Source: Paenibacillus aceti (GTDB taxonomy: Bacteria > Bacillota > Bacilli > Paenibacillales > Paenibacillaceae). From it: a stretch of 64,000 bases of DNA. The stretch is taken from positions 4,997,878-5,061,877 of the forward strand of contig NZ_KZ987724.1 in NCBI RefSeq assembly GCF_003614185.1, written 5' to 3'. Position numbers and translations under genes: made by a program. This document shows positions 50,821 through 59,920 of the stretch, piece after piece (within the stretch, counting starts at the first letter, position 1; each line of letters starts with the position of its first letter). The notes below the pieces were generated by a model, which had not been told where the DNA came from, searched no databases, and saw only the letters and a program-made list of their open reading frames with translations.

Positions 50821-50965
50821 CTAACGAAACGTGGTATCGTTATATTGCCTCAATAGCTGCCTCAAGCCTCGTTTTAGCTCAAATAGCGATATGGTGTTTC
50901 CTTAGATGCAAATTGTCCCTGTTTTCGAGTAAATAGCGCTCTGTAGTTTCCTTAGAAGTGGGAGC
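50821..50965. repeat. Intergenic repeat family 3, tandem 50-bp units
   Basis: Two units begin with GTTTTnGnnnAAATAGCG at 50871 and 50921, exactly 50 bp apart, and both contain GTTTCCTTAGA. A more diverged segment at 50821 is in the same phase. The whole gap 50725-51146 has no gene. Confidence 0.6.
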
Positions 50966-51014
50966 AACTGGATTCCCAAAATAATTGGAATATATAGGTT
51001 GACGACGAAATAAG

Positions 51015-51080
51015 CACAGTATATACTGTGTATAAAGATATAAACAGTAAGCACAGTGATTATAAACAGTGAACATAAAA
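51015..51080 (+). promoter_or_regulatory. Operator cluster of the GntR-ABC module
   Basis: Perfect palindrome CACAGTATATACTGTG (51015-51030), followed by more ACAGT half sites in AAACAGTAAGCACAGTG and AAACAGTGAAC up to 51080. Such repeated sites upstream of an operon with its own YtrA-type GntR gene suggest autoregulation. Confidence 0.55.
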
Positions 51081-51149
51081 TGTCTGCAGCATAAATAGAG
51101 TCACAGATTAATAAATGCTTGGTTACATAGGAGAGAGATAGGAAGGGTG

Positions 51150-51881
51150 ATGGAGTTGAAGGGTTGGAAGGATGCCTGGGTTATTTTTAAAAGAGATTTA
51201 TGTGTAGACCGATTTTATTTGCTCTGGAACGTGATGTTCATGCTATATTTCGGCGTGATGTTCAGCACGATGCTGTATTCTGTCTCCAGGGACGAGGGAG
51301 TATTTCATCCGCTGGCCGATTGCCTGATGCTGGTGTTGATGCCAATCGTCGGATTCTACTTCTCACGCCGCTCCTTCAGTTACTTAAGGGAGAATTCATA
51401 TACGCAGATGTTGTGGTATTATCGCATCCTGCCGATTCCGAGCAGGACGATTATGAAGAGCAGGCATTTGCAGCTGATTACATCGACCATTTTTAATGGC
51501 TTTATCTTTTTTGGAACGATTTTCTTGATTCATTGGATATGGAAATTAGATATGAATATGGGGATTGTTCAATTTATAGCTTTTGCCGTCACTTGGCTCG
51601 GATACACCCTGTGCATTAATGGACTCTACATATATATGGAACTTTTGAAAAAAGGCAAGGTGTATTTTTGGTTAAGTATGATTCTGATGCTTGGCACGGT
51701 AGTCGTGTCTGTAGCCATCTCTATCTTCAATGGCAGTCTGGTGAGATATACGATCGATCTTTCTGTTCGATATTCGCTGCTGTCTCCGCTGATGTGGGGC
51801 TCTCTCCTAATAGGATTTGTGATGCTGTACTTGATGGGGATCTTAACCGTGCGGAAGTTGAATGATCGTGATTTGATCTGA
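51150..51881 (+). CDS. ABC-2-type membrane subunit
   Basis: A 243-residue integral membrane protein with about six helices (residues 20-40, 55-75, 105-130, 140-165, 175-195, 210-235) and an amphipathic N-terminus (GWKDAWVIFKRDLCVDRFY). It is followed by a GntR regulator and an ABC ATPase on the same strand, the YtrABC-like arrangement in which an antibiotic- or lipid-related exporter is controlled by its own repressor. GGAAGGG lies next to the start; ATG 51150 is preferred to the GTG at 51147. Substrate unknown. Confidence 0.75.
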   Translation: MELKGWKDAWVIFKRDLCVDRFYLLWNVMFMLYFGVMFSTMLYSVSRDEGVFHPLADCLMLVLMPIVGFYFSRRSFSYLRENSYTQMLWYYRILPIPSRTIMKSRHLQLITSTIFNGFIFFGTIFLIHWIWKLDMNMGIVQFIAFAVTWLGYTLCINGLYIYMELLKKGKVYFWLSMILMLGTVVVSVAISIFNGSLVRYTIDLSVRYSLLSPLMWGSLLIGFVMLYLMGILTVRKLNDRDLI

Positions 51882-51921
51882 TGGATGAGCAGCGATATAG
51901 AGAGCGGAGGTGAAGGGAAAG

Positions 51922-52332
51922 GTGTGGATTCCGATTCAAATTGATGATCAGAGCGCAGAGCCTTTGTACTATCAGATTGAAACACAGCTTAAATCTTTAA
52001 TAGTCAGCGGGCAGATCGAAGAAGGGACGCTGCTGCCGTCTATCCGTGAACTTGCCGCAAGCCTTAGCTGCAGTGTCATAACGATCAGACGGGTATATCA
52101 GGATCTAGAGAATGAAGGGCTATTAAGAACCAAGCAGGGAACGGGCACCTTTGTCGCCAAGGTCGGAACCGGAGAGCGGGATGAGTATCGGAGAACGGTC
52201 GTTCAGACAGCAGTTGAGACGGCGGTCGATACCGGCATTTCCGTACAGTATGGAGAAGAAGAGCTGAAGCAGCTTTTTCTAAAAATATTAAAGCAGAAAT
52301 ACGATAAGAAAAGCGGGAGGGACAGAGAGTGA
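51922..52332 (+). CDS. GntR-family transcriptional regulator, YtrA subfamily
   Basis: A 136-residue repressor. N-terminal winged helix: PLYYQIETQLKSLIVSGQI, LLPSIRELAASLSCSVITIR, VYQDLENEGLLRTKQGTGTF (residues 15-80), then a short C-terminal helical extension typical of the YtrA group, too small for a ligand-binding domain. GTG 51922 has GGAGGTG about 10 nt upstream; the GTG at 51910 overlaps the ribosome site. Its stop overlaps the start of the ATPase gene. Likely binds the ACAGT repeats at 51015-51080. Confidence 0.9.
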   Translation: MWIPIQIDDQSAEPLYYQIETQLKSLIVSGQIEEGTLLPSIRELAASLSCSVITIRRVYQDLENEGLLRTKQGTGTFVAKVGTGERDEYRRTVVQTAVETAVDTGISVQYGEEELKQLFLKILKQKYDKKSGRDRE

Positions 52333-53234
52333 CGGAAGGCATGGCGATTGAATTCAAAGGAGCAGTGAAGCATAGGCGCAGACATTCGATCGGACCGATT
52401 GACCTTAAAATCCCGCAAGGCTACATCATCGCCCTGGTCGGGTCCAATGGCTCCGGGAAAAGCACGATGCTAAGCATGATGATGCGTACGATTAAGCCGG
52501 ATCGAGGGGAGATCCACTGGTATGGCGAGTCGTTCAGCGGCGAGCTGCCTCTGGAATTAAGACAGAGTATTGGCTATGTGCCCGAGGGGCCGATTGCAGA
52601 AGAGAACGGGATGACGGCGGATGCTATCGCCAAGTTCCGCGCGCATTGGTGCCCAAGCTGGGATGAGGCAAGGTTCAACGGGCTGATAGAGCAGTTTCAC
52701 GTTCCGCGTAACGAACGGCTTAACCGGATGTCCAAAGGGGAGAGGCGTAAGCTTGAAATTTCCACTGTGCTGGCAGCCAGACCGAGACTGATGCTGCTTG
52801 ACGAGCCGTCCTCAGGACTGGACCCATTCGCTTGGGGTGATATGATCGACGAGCTGCAGGCTTATATGGAGAATGAAGATGTGACGATTATATTATCGAC
52901 TCATATCGTAGATGAGGTTAAGAGATTAGCAGATTACATCGTACTGGTGGATGAAGGCCGGGTTCTTGGCATGGTGGAGAAGGATTCGCTCTACGGTACC
53001 TGGAAGGAACTGTGGGTCCAAGGGGCGCTGGAGGGACTGAGTCAGGTCAAGGAAGTAGTCAAATGTGAGCCGGACGGACCGCATTTGATGCGGATCATCG
53101 TGCGGGATAACGCACAGTGGAATCAATACCTGACGGCCACAGGGATGCAGATTATGAAATCCCATTCCCTTGAGCTGGAAGAGATCTTGCGGCTGTGGAT
53201 CAAAGGATATGAGCCTGAGGAGTTGTTAGTATAG
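52329..53234 (+). CDS. ABC transporter ATPase of the GntR-linked module
   Basis: A 301-residue ABC ATPase. Walker A VGSNGSGKSTML near 40, signature RMSKGERRKLE near 137 (SKGER instead of the usual SGGQ), Walker B LMLLDEPSSGLDP near 157 and H-loop LSTHIVDEVKR. GTG start overlapping the GntR stop by 4 bp, so translation is coupled. Works with the ABC-2 subunit encoded upstream. A second ABC pair begins 67 bp later. Confidence 0.9.
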   Translation: MTEGMAIEFKGAVKHRRRHSIGPIDLKIPQGYIIALVGSNGSGKSTMLSMMMRTIKPDRGEIHWYGESFSGELPLELRQSIGYVPEGPIAEENGMTADAIAKFRAHWCPSWDEARFNGLIEQFHVPRNERLNRMSKGERRKLEISTVLAARPRLMLLDEPSSGLDPFAWGDMIDELQAYMENEDVTIILSTHIVDEVKRLADYIVLVDEGRVLGMVEKDSLYGTWKELWVQGALEGLSQVKEVVKCEPDGPHLMRIIVRDNAQWNQYLTATGMQIMKSHSLELEEILRLWIKGYEPEELLV

Positions 53235-53301
53235 CTGATGCACGCTCATATGTTTTTCACATAGATTATCAAATTTTCATTGAAGTGGGGGATAACGAAA
53301 G

Positions 53302-54207
53302 ATGGTAACACCTTTAATGCTTGACAAGGTTATGAAGCAATTCGGTGAGAAAACCGCGGTTAATGAAATCTCATTACAGGTAGAAGCTGGAGAAATTTAC
53401 GGTCTGCTCGGTGCCAACGGGGCGGGTAAGACGACGACGATGCGGATGGTGCTCGGCTTGATCTATCCTGATGATGGCCGGATTCTGTATCATGGGAAGC
53501 CCTTCAGTAAGGAATTGCAGGGGGGCATGGGATATCTGCCGGAGGAGCGCGGATTATATCCTAAAGTGAAGGTCTCCGATCAAATTAAATATTTGGCCAA
53601 ATTGCGTGGGATGACGGAAGCCGAGGCTGAGAAAAGCTTGCGCTACTGGCTGGATCGGTTCGAGGTTCCGGAGTATTACGATAAGCGTATCGAGGAACTA
53701 TCCAAGGGGAATCAGCAGAAAATGGGCTTCATCGCTGCTGTTGTGCATAAACCGAAGATTTTGATTCTGGACGAAGCCTTTAGTGGCCTGGACCCTGTGA
53801 ACGTAGAACTGCTTAAAGCGACGGTAAAAGAACTGCGCGACGAAGGTACCAGCATTCTGTTCTCCACCCACCGGATGGAGCATGTGGAAGAATTATGCCG
53901 GAACATTACGATTCTCGATCGCTCCAATACGGTGCTGCAGGGTAATCTGCGGGACATTAAGAAGCGTTATCCGCGTGAGGAGATTCTTCTCTATACGACG
54001 GGTGAAGTGAATGGCCTGGAGCTGCTGGACGGCGTTGAACGGGTGGAACGGAAGGAACGGGGCTATTCGATCCGGATTTCCGATGTCGCAGTGGCGAAAT
54101 CGATCCTGCGCAAGGCGATGGATGAGAGTGAAGTGGAGCATTTCGAGATTAAGGAGCCGACATTGAATCAAATCTTCATTAGAGAGGTTGGTGAGGTCCA
54201 TGAATAA
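53302..54207 (+). CDS. ABC transporter ATPase, YhaQ/NatA-like
   Basis: A 301-residue ATPase with Walker A LGANGAGKTTTM near 35, signature ELSKGNQQKMGF near 132, Walker B ILILDEAFSGLDP near 152 and a C-terminal DUF4162-type domain (about 215-295) common in this exporter group. Works with the permease that follows; size and domain layout match B. subtilis YhaQ. GGGGGATAACGA before the ATG. Export of sodium or a drug is typical for the family but not provable here. Confidence 0.9.
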   Translation: MVTPLMLDKVMKQFGEKTAVNEISLQVEAGEIYGLLGANGAGKTTTMRMVLGLIYPDDGRILYHGKPFSKELQGGMGYLPEERGLYPKVKVSDQIKYLAKLRGMTEAEAEKSLRYWLDRFEVPEYYDKRIEELSKGNQQKMGFIAAVVHKPKILILDEAFSGLDPVNVELLKATVKELRDEGTSILFSTHRMEHVEELCRNITILDRSNTVLQGNLRDIKKRYPREEILLYTTGEVNGLELLDGVERVERKERGYSIRISDVAVAKSILRKAMDESEVEHFEIKEPTLNQIFIREVGEVHE

Positions 54208-55477
54208 GCTTAGTAACGTGATCGGCTTTACGTTTAAGAATAAAGTCAAGACGAAATCTTTTCTGATAACAACTCTGGTATTGGCGCTGCTATTGACGAT
54301 CGGCATTCATGTTCCGTATTTCATCGATAAATTCTCGGGTCAGGAGAGCGGCCCGGTGAGTATCGGACTCGTCTATTCCGATTACCCTGAGCTTGCGAAC
54401 TCGCTTGAGAAGCATCATGGCAAGCTAGCTGTATCCGGCTTGAAGCTGACCAAGTATGAGCAGACGGACGGGCAATTGGCTAAGGATCTGGAGTCCGGGA
54501 AGATCGCGGGTTATCTCCAGTTCGTGAAGGCGAATGAAGAGAGTTTCCCGGAAGTGGATTATATCTCTAAAAAAGACAGCATCAAAGGCGAAGTTCAGAC
54601 TGAACTACAGGCCGCGCTGCAAAGTGTGAAGACGGAATTTATCACCAAAGGCTCGCTGACCGATGCCCAAGTGGCTGAATTGAACGCTCCAGTGGCCATA
54701 AATGTACAAAAACTGTCCGCGCAGGACGGGGCTGAAGCCAGTAAGGACGATAACGACTTCTCGCCAGTGGACTTCGCTGTGATGTACGCCCTTATTATTC
54801 TTTTGTTCATGACGATTATGATGACGGGCAATATGATCGCTGCTGAGGTAACCGCTGAGAAGAGCTCGCGGATTATGGAAATTCTGATTACGAGCACATC
54901 TCCGTTGACCCAAATGTTCGGTAAAATTATCGGGATGTTCCTGATCGGCCTATTGCAGATCTTCATTTTCGTCGGAGTTGTGGTCATCAACCTGTCGCTG
55001 CCATACAATCAGGAATCCTTGAAGGGATATTCCCTGGATTTCTCACAAATGGACCCAGCGGTACTGATCCTTGGTCTCGTATACTTCATCCTGGGTTACT
55101 TCCTGTATGCGACTTTGTTCGCTGCTGTCGGTTCGCTGGTGAGCCGGACGGAGGAGTTGGGTCAAGCAGTTATGCCGATTACGATGCTCTCGCTGGCTGC
55201 TTTCTATATCGGAAGCTTCAGCATGAGTGCGCCGGATTCGATTTTAATGAAAGTAAGTAACTACGTCCCGTTCTTCTCACCGATTACGATGATCGTGCGG
55301 ATGGGGATTGGGACGCCGAAGAGCTGGGAGATTATCATTTCTATTGTAGTGCTGCTCATTTCTATCTATGTTTTTGGCTGGCTGTCTGCGAAGATCTACC
55401 GCACAGGCGTGCTGCTCTATGGCAAGCGCCCTACGTTCAAGGAACTGCGTAAAGCGATGAAGGCTTACAAGATTTAG
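54200..55477 (+). CDS. ABC transporter permease, YhaP/NatB-like
   Basis: A 425-residue permease: one N-terminal helix (residues 20-40), a large external loop (45-190), then five to six helices (about 195-400), the ABC2_membrane_3 arrangement. Marks: VTAEKSSRIMEILITSTSPL (near 221) and QAVMPITMLSLAAFYIG (near 325). The ATG at 54200 is chosen because GTGAGG lies just upstream; it overlaps the ATPase gene by 8 bp, so the pair is translationally coupled. Confidence 0.9.
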   Translation: MNKLSNVIGFTFKNKVKTKSFLITTLVLALLLTIGIHVPYFIDKFSGQESGPVSIGLVYSDYPELANSLEKHHGKLAVSGLKLTKYEQTDGQLAKDLESGKIAGYLQFVKANEESFPEVDYISKKDSIKGEVQTELQAALQSVKTEFITKGSLTDAQVAELNAPVAINVQKLSAQDGAEASKDDNDFSPVDFAVMYALIILLFMTIMMTGNMIAAEVTAEKSSRIMEILITSTSPLTQMFGKIIGMFLIGLLQIFIFVGVVVINLSLPYNQESLKGYSLDFSQMDPAVLILGLVYFILGYFLYATLFAAVGSLVSRTEELGQAVMPITMLSLAAFYIGSFSMSAPDSILMKVSNYVPFFSPITMIVRMGIGTPKSWEIIISIVVLLISIYVFGWLSAKIYRTGVLLYGKRPTFKELRKAMKAYKI

Positions 55478-55523
55478 CAGAAGGCTCAAAGCTAATAAAA
55501 ATCTAGACTAGGGAGAATTAAAC

Positions 55524-56741
55524 ATGAAAAACTGGAAACGAGTGCTCTTATCAACTATTATCTCGGTGGGACTTATAGCTACGGCAGCGCCTGCCATGGC
55601 CGCCCCGCAGCAGACGGGAGTCAAGGTAAATGATCAAGTCGTTCAATACACTGGAGGCGAGCCGATCATCGATAGAGGGACGACATATGTCCCCTTGAGA
55701 ACAACGCTTCAAGCAATGGATGCAAAGCTTACGGAGGCGTCCGATGACACGATTCATGCGGTAGTGAACGGCAAATCAATTACGCTAAAAGGCAAGCTCA
55801 AACGAATCAATGGCGTGACTTATGCACCCATTCGGATCGTTGGCGATGCTGTAGGATATGAGGTTCGCTGGGACGCCAAAACGCGCACGGTTTTGCTGGT
55901 TTCCGAAGCGGTAGAATCCGCTGCGAATGGCGGCCGTGGATTCATGTGGGAAGTAGAGAACAACGGGAATACAGTGTATTTAGTAGGTTCCATGCATATT
56001 GCCGATGACAGCTTCTACCCGCTGCGTTCGGAGCTTGAAGAAGCATTTGCGGAGGCTGACTATCTCGGTGTGGAGATTGATCTTAGCAAAGCGGCCGATG
56101 AGGCGCAACAAAAATTGATTATGGATTTGGGTATGTATCAGGATGGAACAACACTGAAGGATCATGTGTCCAGCGAGACTTATGCCAAGGTTGGCAAAAT
56201 TCTGGAACAGAGCGGCATGAAGCCCGATACTTTGGATGCATTCAAACCTTGGGTAGTGGGGACCACGATCAATAGTCTGAAATCGGTTAAGGCCGGGTAT
56301 AAGGCGGCTGAAGGGATCGATCTGTATTTCATCCAGAAAGCTATCGAGCGTAAAATTCCTGTGCTGGAGCTGGAGTCTTATGAATCACAGTTAGGGATGT
56401 TCAACGGTTTCTCCAAGGAATTGCAGGAGAAGAGTCTCAACGATATCCTGGACAACTTTGACGTGCTGGATGACACCGTAGATAAAATGGCTGAAATGTG
56501 GAAAACGGGCAATGACGAACAGCTTCTGGAGCTCACCAACAGCATAGCTGCCGAGGGCGGAGAATACAATAAAGCGATGCTGATCGACAGAAACATCAAA
56601 ATGGCTGATAAAATCGATGGATACCTGAAAAGCGGCAAAAAAGAGGAGTATTTCATCGTAGTCGGCGCAGCCCACTATCTCGGCGAGCACGGAATCGTTA
56701 AGTTACTTGAGGATAAAGGATACAAGGTTGTTCGGAAATAG
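55524..56741 (+). CDS. Secreted TraB/GumN-type protein with copper amine oxidase N-like domain
   Basis: A 405-residue exported protein. Signal peptide ends at APAMA (near 28). Residues 35-130 form a copper amine oxidase N-like stalk (GTTYVPLRTTLQAM, GVTYAPIRIVGDAVG). From 135 a TraB/GumN domain: FMWEVENNGNTVYLVGSMH with the GSMH motif (near 155), FAEADYLGVEID, and the closing VVGAAHYLGEHGIVKLLEDK. TraB-type proteins are thought to be metal-dependent peptidases of the Tiki group. ATG, GGGAGAATTAA upstream. Paralogue of the next gene. Confidence 0.88.
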   Translation: MKNWKRVLLSTIISVGLIATAAPAMAAPQQTGVKVNDQVVQYTGGEPIIDRGTTYVPLRTTLQAMDAKLTEASDDTIHAVVNGKSITLKGKLKRINGVTYAPIRIVGDAVGYEVRWDAKTRTVLLVSEAVESAANGGRGFMWEVENNGNTVYLVGSMHIADDSFYPLRSELEEAFAEADYLGVEIDLSKAADEAQQKLIMDLGMYQDGTTLKDHVSSETYAKVGKILEQSGMKPDTLDAFKPWVVGTTINSLKSVKAGYKAAEGIDLYFIQKAIERKIPVLELESYESQLGMFNGFSKELQEKSLNDILDNFDVLDDTVDKMAEMWKTGNDEQLLELTNSIAAEGGEYNKAMLIDRNIKMADKIDGYLKSGKKEEYFIVVGAAHYLGEHGIVKLLEDKGYKVVRK

Positions 56742-56893
56742 AATAGTTCTGTAAAGGCTGTTTCTTATAATAGCTTCAGATGAAGAGGTAGATAATTTGT
56801 ATCTTGAGGTGTTATATCTCATTTGGATATAATTTCGGCGCTTTTTGTCTTAATTATAGTGGTTACTCACAATAAAAACTGGAGGCATATTCT

Positions 56894-58288
56894 ATGATTA
56901 ACAACAAGCTATGGGGGAAGTGGAGCCGCCTAGCGGCAACTGTACTACTAGGGGCTACGGCGCTTTTCGGGGGGACTGATCTAACTGTAAGGGCAGAGCA
57001 AGCCCAAGCCCAGACCCCGGCACCGATAATTAGCAATTGGTCTGTTCCTACCCTTCATGAGGGAGAGAAATATGGAATATTCCCGATCAGTTGGTACTAT
57101 GACGGTATCTTTCAGCAACCGATTGACCAAGCTAAGCTAAGCATGTTGCTTGAGGGGACTGCTGCCAAGCTGGATCAGCTTGGTTACAATAAGAAGGATT
57201 CAACGATGCCCTTGGTGGCTGTGGATAGCAAAGTGATCACTAGAGATACAGTTCTGCAATCTCTGCACGGCTTATTAGCTCGTTATGAGCTGCCGAAGGC
57301 ATTCGGACTTGATTCCGTTGCTCCGGTGGACTATCTTCAGCAGAAGGGGATTGTGACAGGTACGAAGAGCGGCCTTGAGCTCGATCGTCCTTGTACCGTT
57401 GAGCAGGCAACCGTGCTTGCTTCCAGATTAGTAGAATTTAGCTATGACACCGCCGAACAAGGCGCGAAGGGCGTTTTCTGGAAAGTAACCCATAACGACA
57501 ACACTATGTATCTGCTGGGCTCCATTCACCTTGGCATCTCTGAGATGTATCCGTTGGAGAAGAAAGTCAGAGATGCATTTGATGCTGCGGATGATCTATG
57601 GGTAGAGGTCGATACGTTATCTTCGGATATGAGCTACCTTATCGAGCAAATGAGCTATACAGATGGGACGAAGCTTCAAGACCATATCTCAAAAGAAACT
57701 TATGAGAAGCTGCAAAAAGTGCTAGCGAAGATGGAAATGCCGGAGCAGACATTTGATAGCTCCAAGCCAATTGCAGTTACCACTAACTTATCTACATTGG
57801 CTCTGTTCGAGCAGCCTGAGCAAATCGCCATGGCGTCGTTAACCGGAATTGATCAATATTTTCTTACCAAGGCCAAATTGACAGGTAAACCGATTCACGA
57901 GCTGGAAAGCGTGGAGCTTCAATCCGATGTCTTCACTTCCGTCAGTCCCGAAGCCCAAGAGGAAGGGTTGAATGCAATGCTGGATCAACTGCTTGGAGAT
58001 GGGAACAAGGAAATCGCCAAGGCCTTCAAGCAGATGCAGCTGGATTGGGCGAAAGGCGATAAAGATGCGGTTGGCGAATGGCTCACTCAAGGTTTGACCG
58101 AAGGCGAGTTCAACAGCAACCTGGTCGGTGAACGGGACACCAATATGGCCAAGAAGCTGGCTGAGGTCCTGGAGCAGGATGGGAAAAGAACTTCCTTCGT
58201 TGTCGTCGGCTCCGCCCACTATGTTATGAAGGGCATGGTCATCGATCAGCTGAAGGAAAAAGGTTATGATGTGCAACTAGTGAAATAA
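56894..58288 (+). CDS. Secreted TraB/GumN-type protein, paralogue of the preceding gene
   Basis: A 464-residue exported protein: signal peptide to about residue 33, an N-terminal helical region (40-185) that replaces the copper amine oxidase-like stalk of its neighbour and looks like paired SLH-type repeats, then the TraB/GumN domain from 190 (FWKVTHNDNTMYLLGSIHLG, with GSIH, and a final VVVGSAHYVMKGMVIDQLKE). ATG with GGAGGC 11 nt upstream. Its own promoter gap of 152 bp separates it from the first copy. Repeat copy C begins 17 bp after the stop. Confidence 0.88.
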   Translation: MINNKLWGKWSRLAATVLLGATALFGGTDLTVRAEQAQAQTPAPIISNWSVPTLHEGEKYGIFPISWYYDGIFQQPIDQAKLSMLLEGTAAKLDQLGYNKKDSTMPLVAVDSKVITRDTVLQSLHGLLARYELPKAFGLDSVAPVDYLQQKGIVTGTKSGLELDRPCTVEQATVLASRLVEFSYDTAEQGAKGVFWKVTHNDNTMYLLGSIHLGISEMYPLEKKVRDAFDAADDLWVEVDTLSSDMSYLIEQMSYTDGTKLQDHISKETYEKLQKVLAKMEMPEQTFDSSKPIAVTTNLSTLALFEQPEQIAMASLTGIDQYFLTKAKLTGKPIHELESVELQSDVFTSVSPEAQEEGLNAMLDQLLGDGNKEIAKAFKQMQLDWAKGDKDAVGEWLTQGLTEGEFNSNLVGERDTNMAKKLAEVLEQDGKRTSFVVVGSAHYVMKGMVIDQLKEKGYDVQLVK

Positions 58289-58305
58289 ACCGGATTTACT
58301 ATAAG

Positions 58306-58743
58306 GGGGCTGTCCAATAAGCCTCAAAAATAAAAAGTTGGGCGGAGAAACGTCATGTTTTCCGTCCAACTTTTTTGTGGGCCAAAGTCACAATCCCAAA
58401 CTCAGTGTGAACCTTCTCTAGCCCCCGCAAGGAGAACCAACAGAACGAGCCAGATTTTCCACTGACAAGCGGTCAAAAATGACCGTTAGAGCATGAAAAC
58501 AACAACTAAGCTCTTCTAACGGACACTTTTGACCTTTAGAAGCGAAAAATGCAATTTTTCGCGGCTATTGCCCTTGTAATGGACATAATTGTCCATTACA
58601 AGGGCAGGATGCCACCAGATTAACGCTAGCGGACAATTATGACCGTTAGCGTTAATCCGGCTAGAATAGGGGGATGTTCACATTTTAGGACACGCAAAAG
58701 GGGCGTCTCTCAAGTCGGAAGATCGACTTTTGAGACAGCCCTT
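58306..58743. repeat. Hairpin-rich dispersed element, copy C
   Basis: A 438-bp copy with terminal GGGGCTGTC and GACAGCCC. Contains a strong hairpin with T-tract near the left end (GTTGGGCGG...CCGTCCAAC, 58336-58369), a central palindrome at 58571-58604 and a further one at 58620-58653. Compared with copies A and B it has compensating changes in the stems. It lies between the second TraB gene and the DUF3829 gene. Confidence 0.88.
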
Positions 58744-58896
58744 GTTTGTTTATCTAAACTATACTCCGTCCGACATCTGACCGATATAAGTAAAAGTACG
58801 AAAAAGAAGCGTCAATTTCATCATGCAGCATGCAGGGAGCAAGGGCGAATCATCGGTGAAATTGGCCTGGAATTTATTCAAAAGGGAGAGGAAGCA

Positions 58897-59916
58897 ATGA
58901 AGAAAGTTGTAAGTAGTTTTCTGTGTATTATCCTGATCGCCATAGCGACAACGGCATGCAGCCTGCCGACAGCGGAAGATCTTAAGGGGTCTACCGGTGC
59001 AAGCCAAGCGAATGAGCAGCAGAATACGAACAAGTATAATGCATACATCGAACTGGCCAACCAGATCAACGGTGGGATGTATGGCAGTGTGTTCAACAAT
59101 TATGTGAGCAAGTTCGGCGTGGAAGAGGAAATTTACATTGATGACAAATTTGACGGGTTCGGTACAACGCCGTTCATTCCAAGTATACTCGAGCATGTCG
59201 AGGGAATAGCGAAATATGCCTCGGCTGAGCCTTCTTATGGCGCGACGGATGAGAGAATACAAGAGTTAATCCCGATTATCACTGATTTGATGAAGACGAA
59301 TAATGAAATTGAAAGCTACTATACCGCGAAAACCTATGTCGATGACCATTTTGAAAAAGGACGCGAACTACATAAGCGCTTTATCTCGCTGTTTGAGAAA
59401 TACATAGAGGTAGGGATGCAATTTAACGAAGATTTCTCAGAGATCACGTGGGAGCGTAAATATGCGGATGCAGAGCAGTTGAAGGAAGGAGATATGCTGA
59501 TACGCTACTATGCGTTGAGAAGCGTATTGGGAGCGCAGGAGATTCAGGAGGCGTTCTACTATAGCGGGGTCGGCGACGATAATATTCTGGACTTCGATGT
59601 TAAGAAATATGAAGAGCTGTATCAAACGTTATCCGAGGATATTGAGCATTATTTTGAACACGCCAAGGATGGGGAGCGTAGGAAGAAAGAAGCGTGGCCA
59701 GGACTGGCCATCTTCAAGACAAGTCTGGAGGGCGCAAAGGTGACGGCCACCGATATACTCACTATTTTGCGGGAACAGAATCCAGACATCAACAGCGAGA
59801 CCAAAGGCAAAGTGACGACGGGCGGACGTAATGCGATTCTGACAGATTTCGACCGTAAGGTCTCCTTCCTCGTGGATGCATACAATACGAGCATTAATGT
59901 AACGGTAGCGGAATAA
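58897..59916 (+). CDS. DUF3829 lipoprotein
   Basis: A 339-residue lipoprotein (lipobox ATTAC, cysteine near residue 21) with a helical DUF3829 body: NKYNAYIELANQINGGM near 45, a middle EKGRELHKRFISLFEKY helix, MLIRYYALRSVLGAQEI near 205 and a final AYNTSINVTV. Function unknown; family members are extracytoplasmic. The ATG at 58897 has GGGAGAGGAAGC upstream; a longer frame from 58639 runs through repeat copy C and is rejected. A broken paralogue follows immediately. Confidence 0.85.
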   Translation: MKKVVSSFLCIILIAIATTACSLPTAEDLKGSTGASQANEQQNTNKYNAYIELANQINGGMYGSVFNNYVSKFGVEEEIYIDDKFDGFGTTPFIPSILEHVEGIAKYASAEPSYGATDERIQELIPIITDLMKTNNEIESYYTAKTYVDDHFEKGRELHKRFISLFEKYIEVGMQFNEDFSEITWERKYADAEQLKEGDMLIRYYALRSVLGAQEIQEAFYYSGVGDDNILDFDVKKYEELYQTLSEDIEHYFEHAKDGERRKKEAWPGLAIFKTSLEGAKVTATDILTILREQNPDINSETKGKVTTGGRNAILTDFDRKVSFLVDAYNTSINVTVAE

Positions 59917-59920
59917 TCCG

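Noticed and set aside
58639-58896. N-terminal extension of the DUF3829 gene
   Set aside because: The extension is the translation of repeat copy C; the lipoprotein signal and ribosome site begin at 58897.
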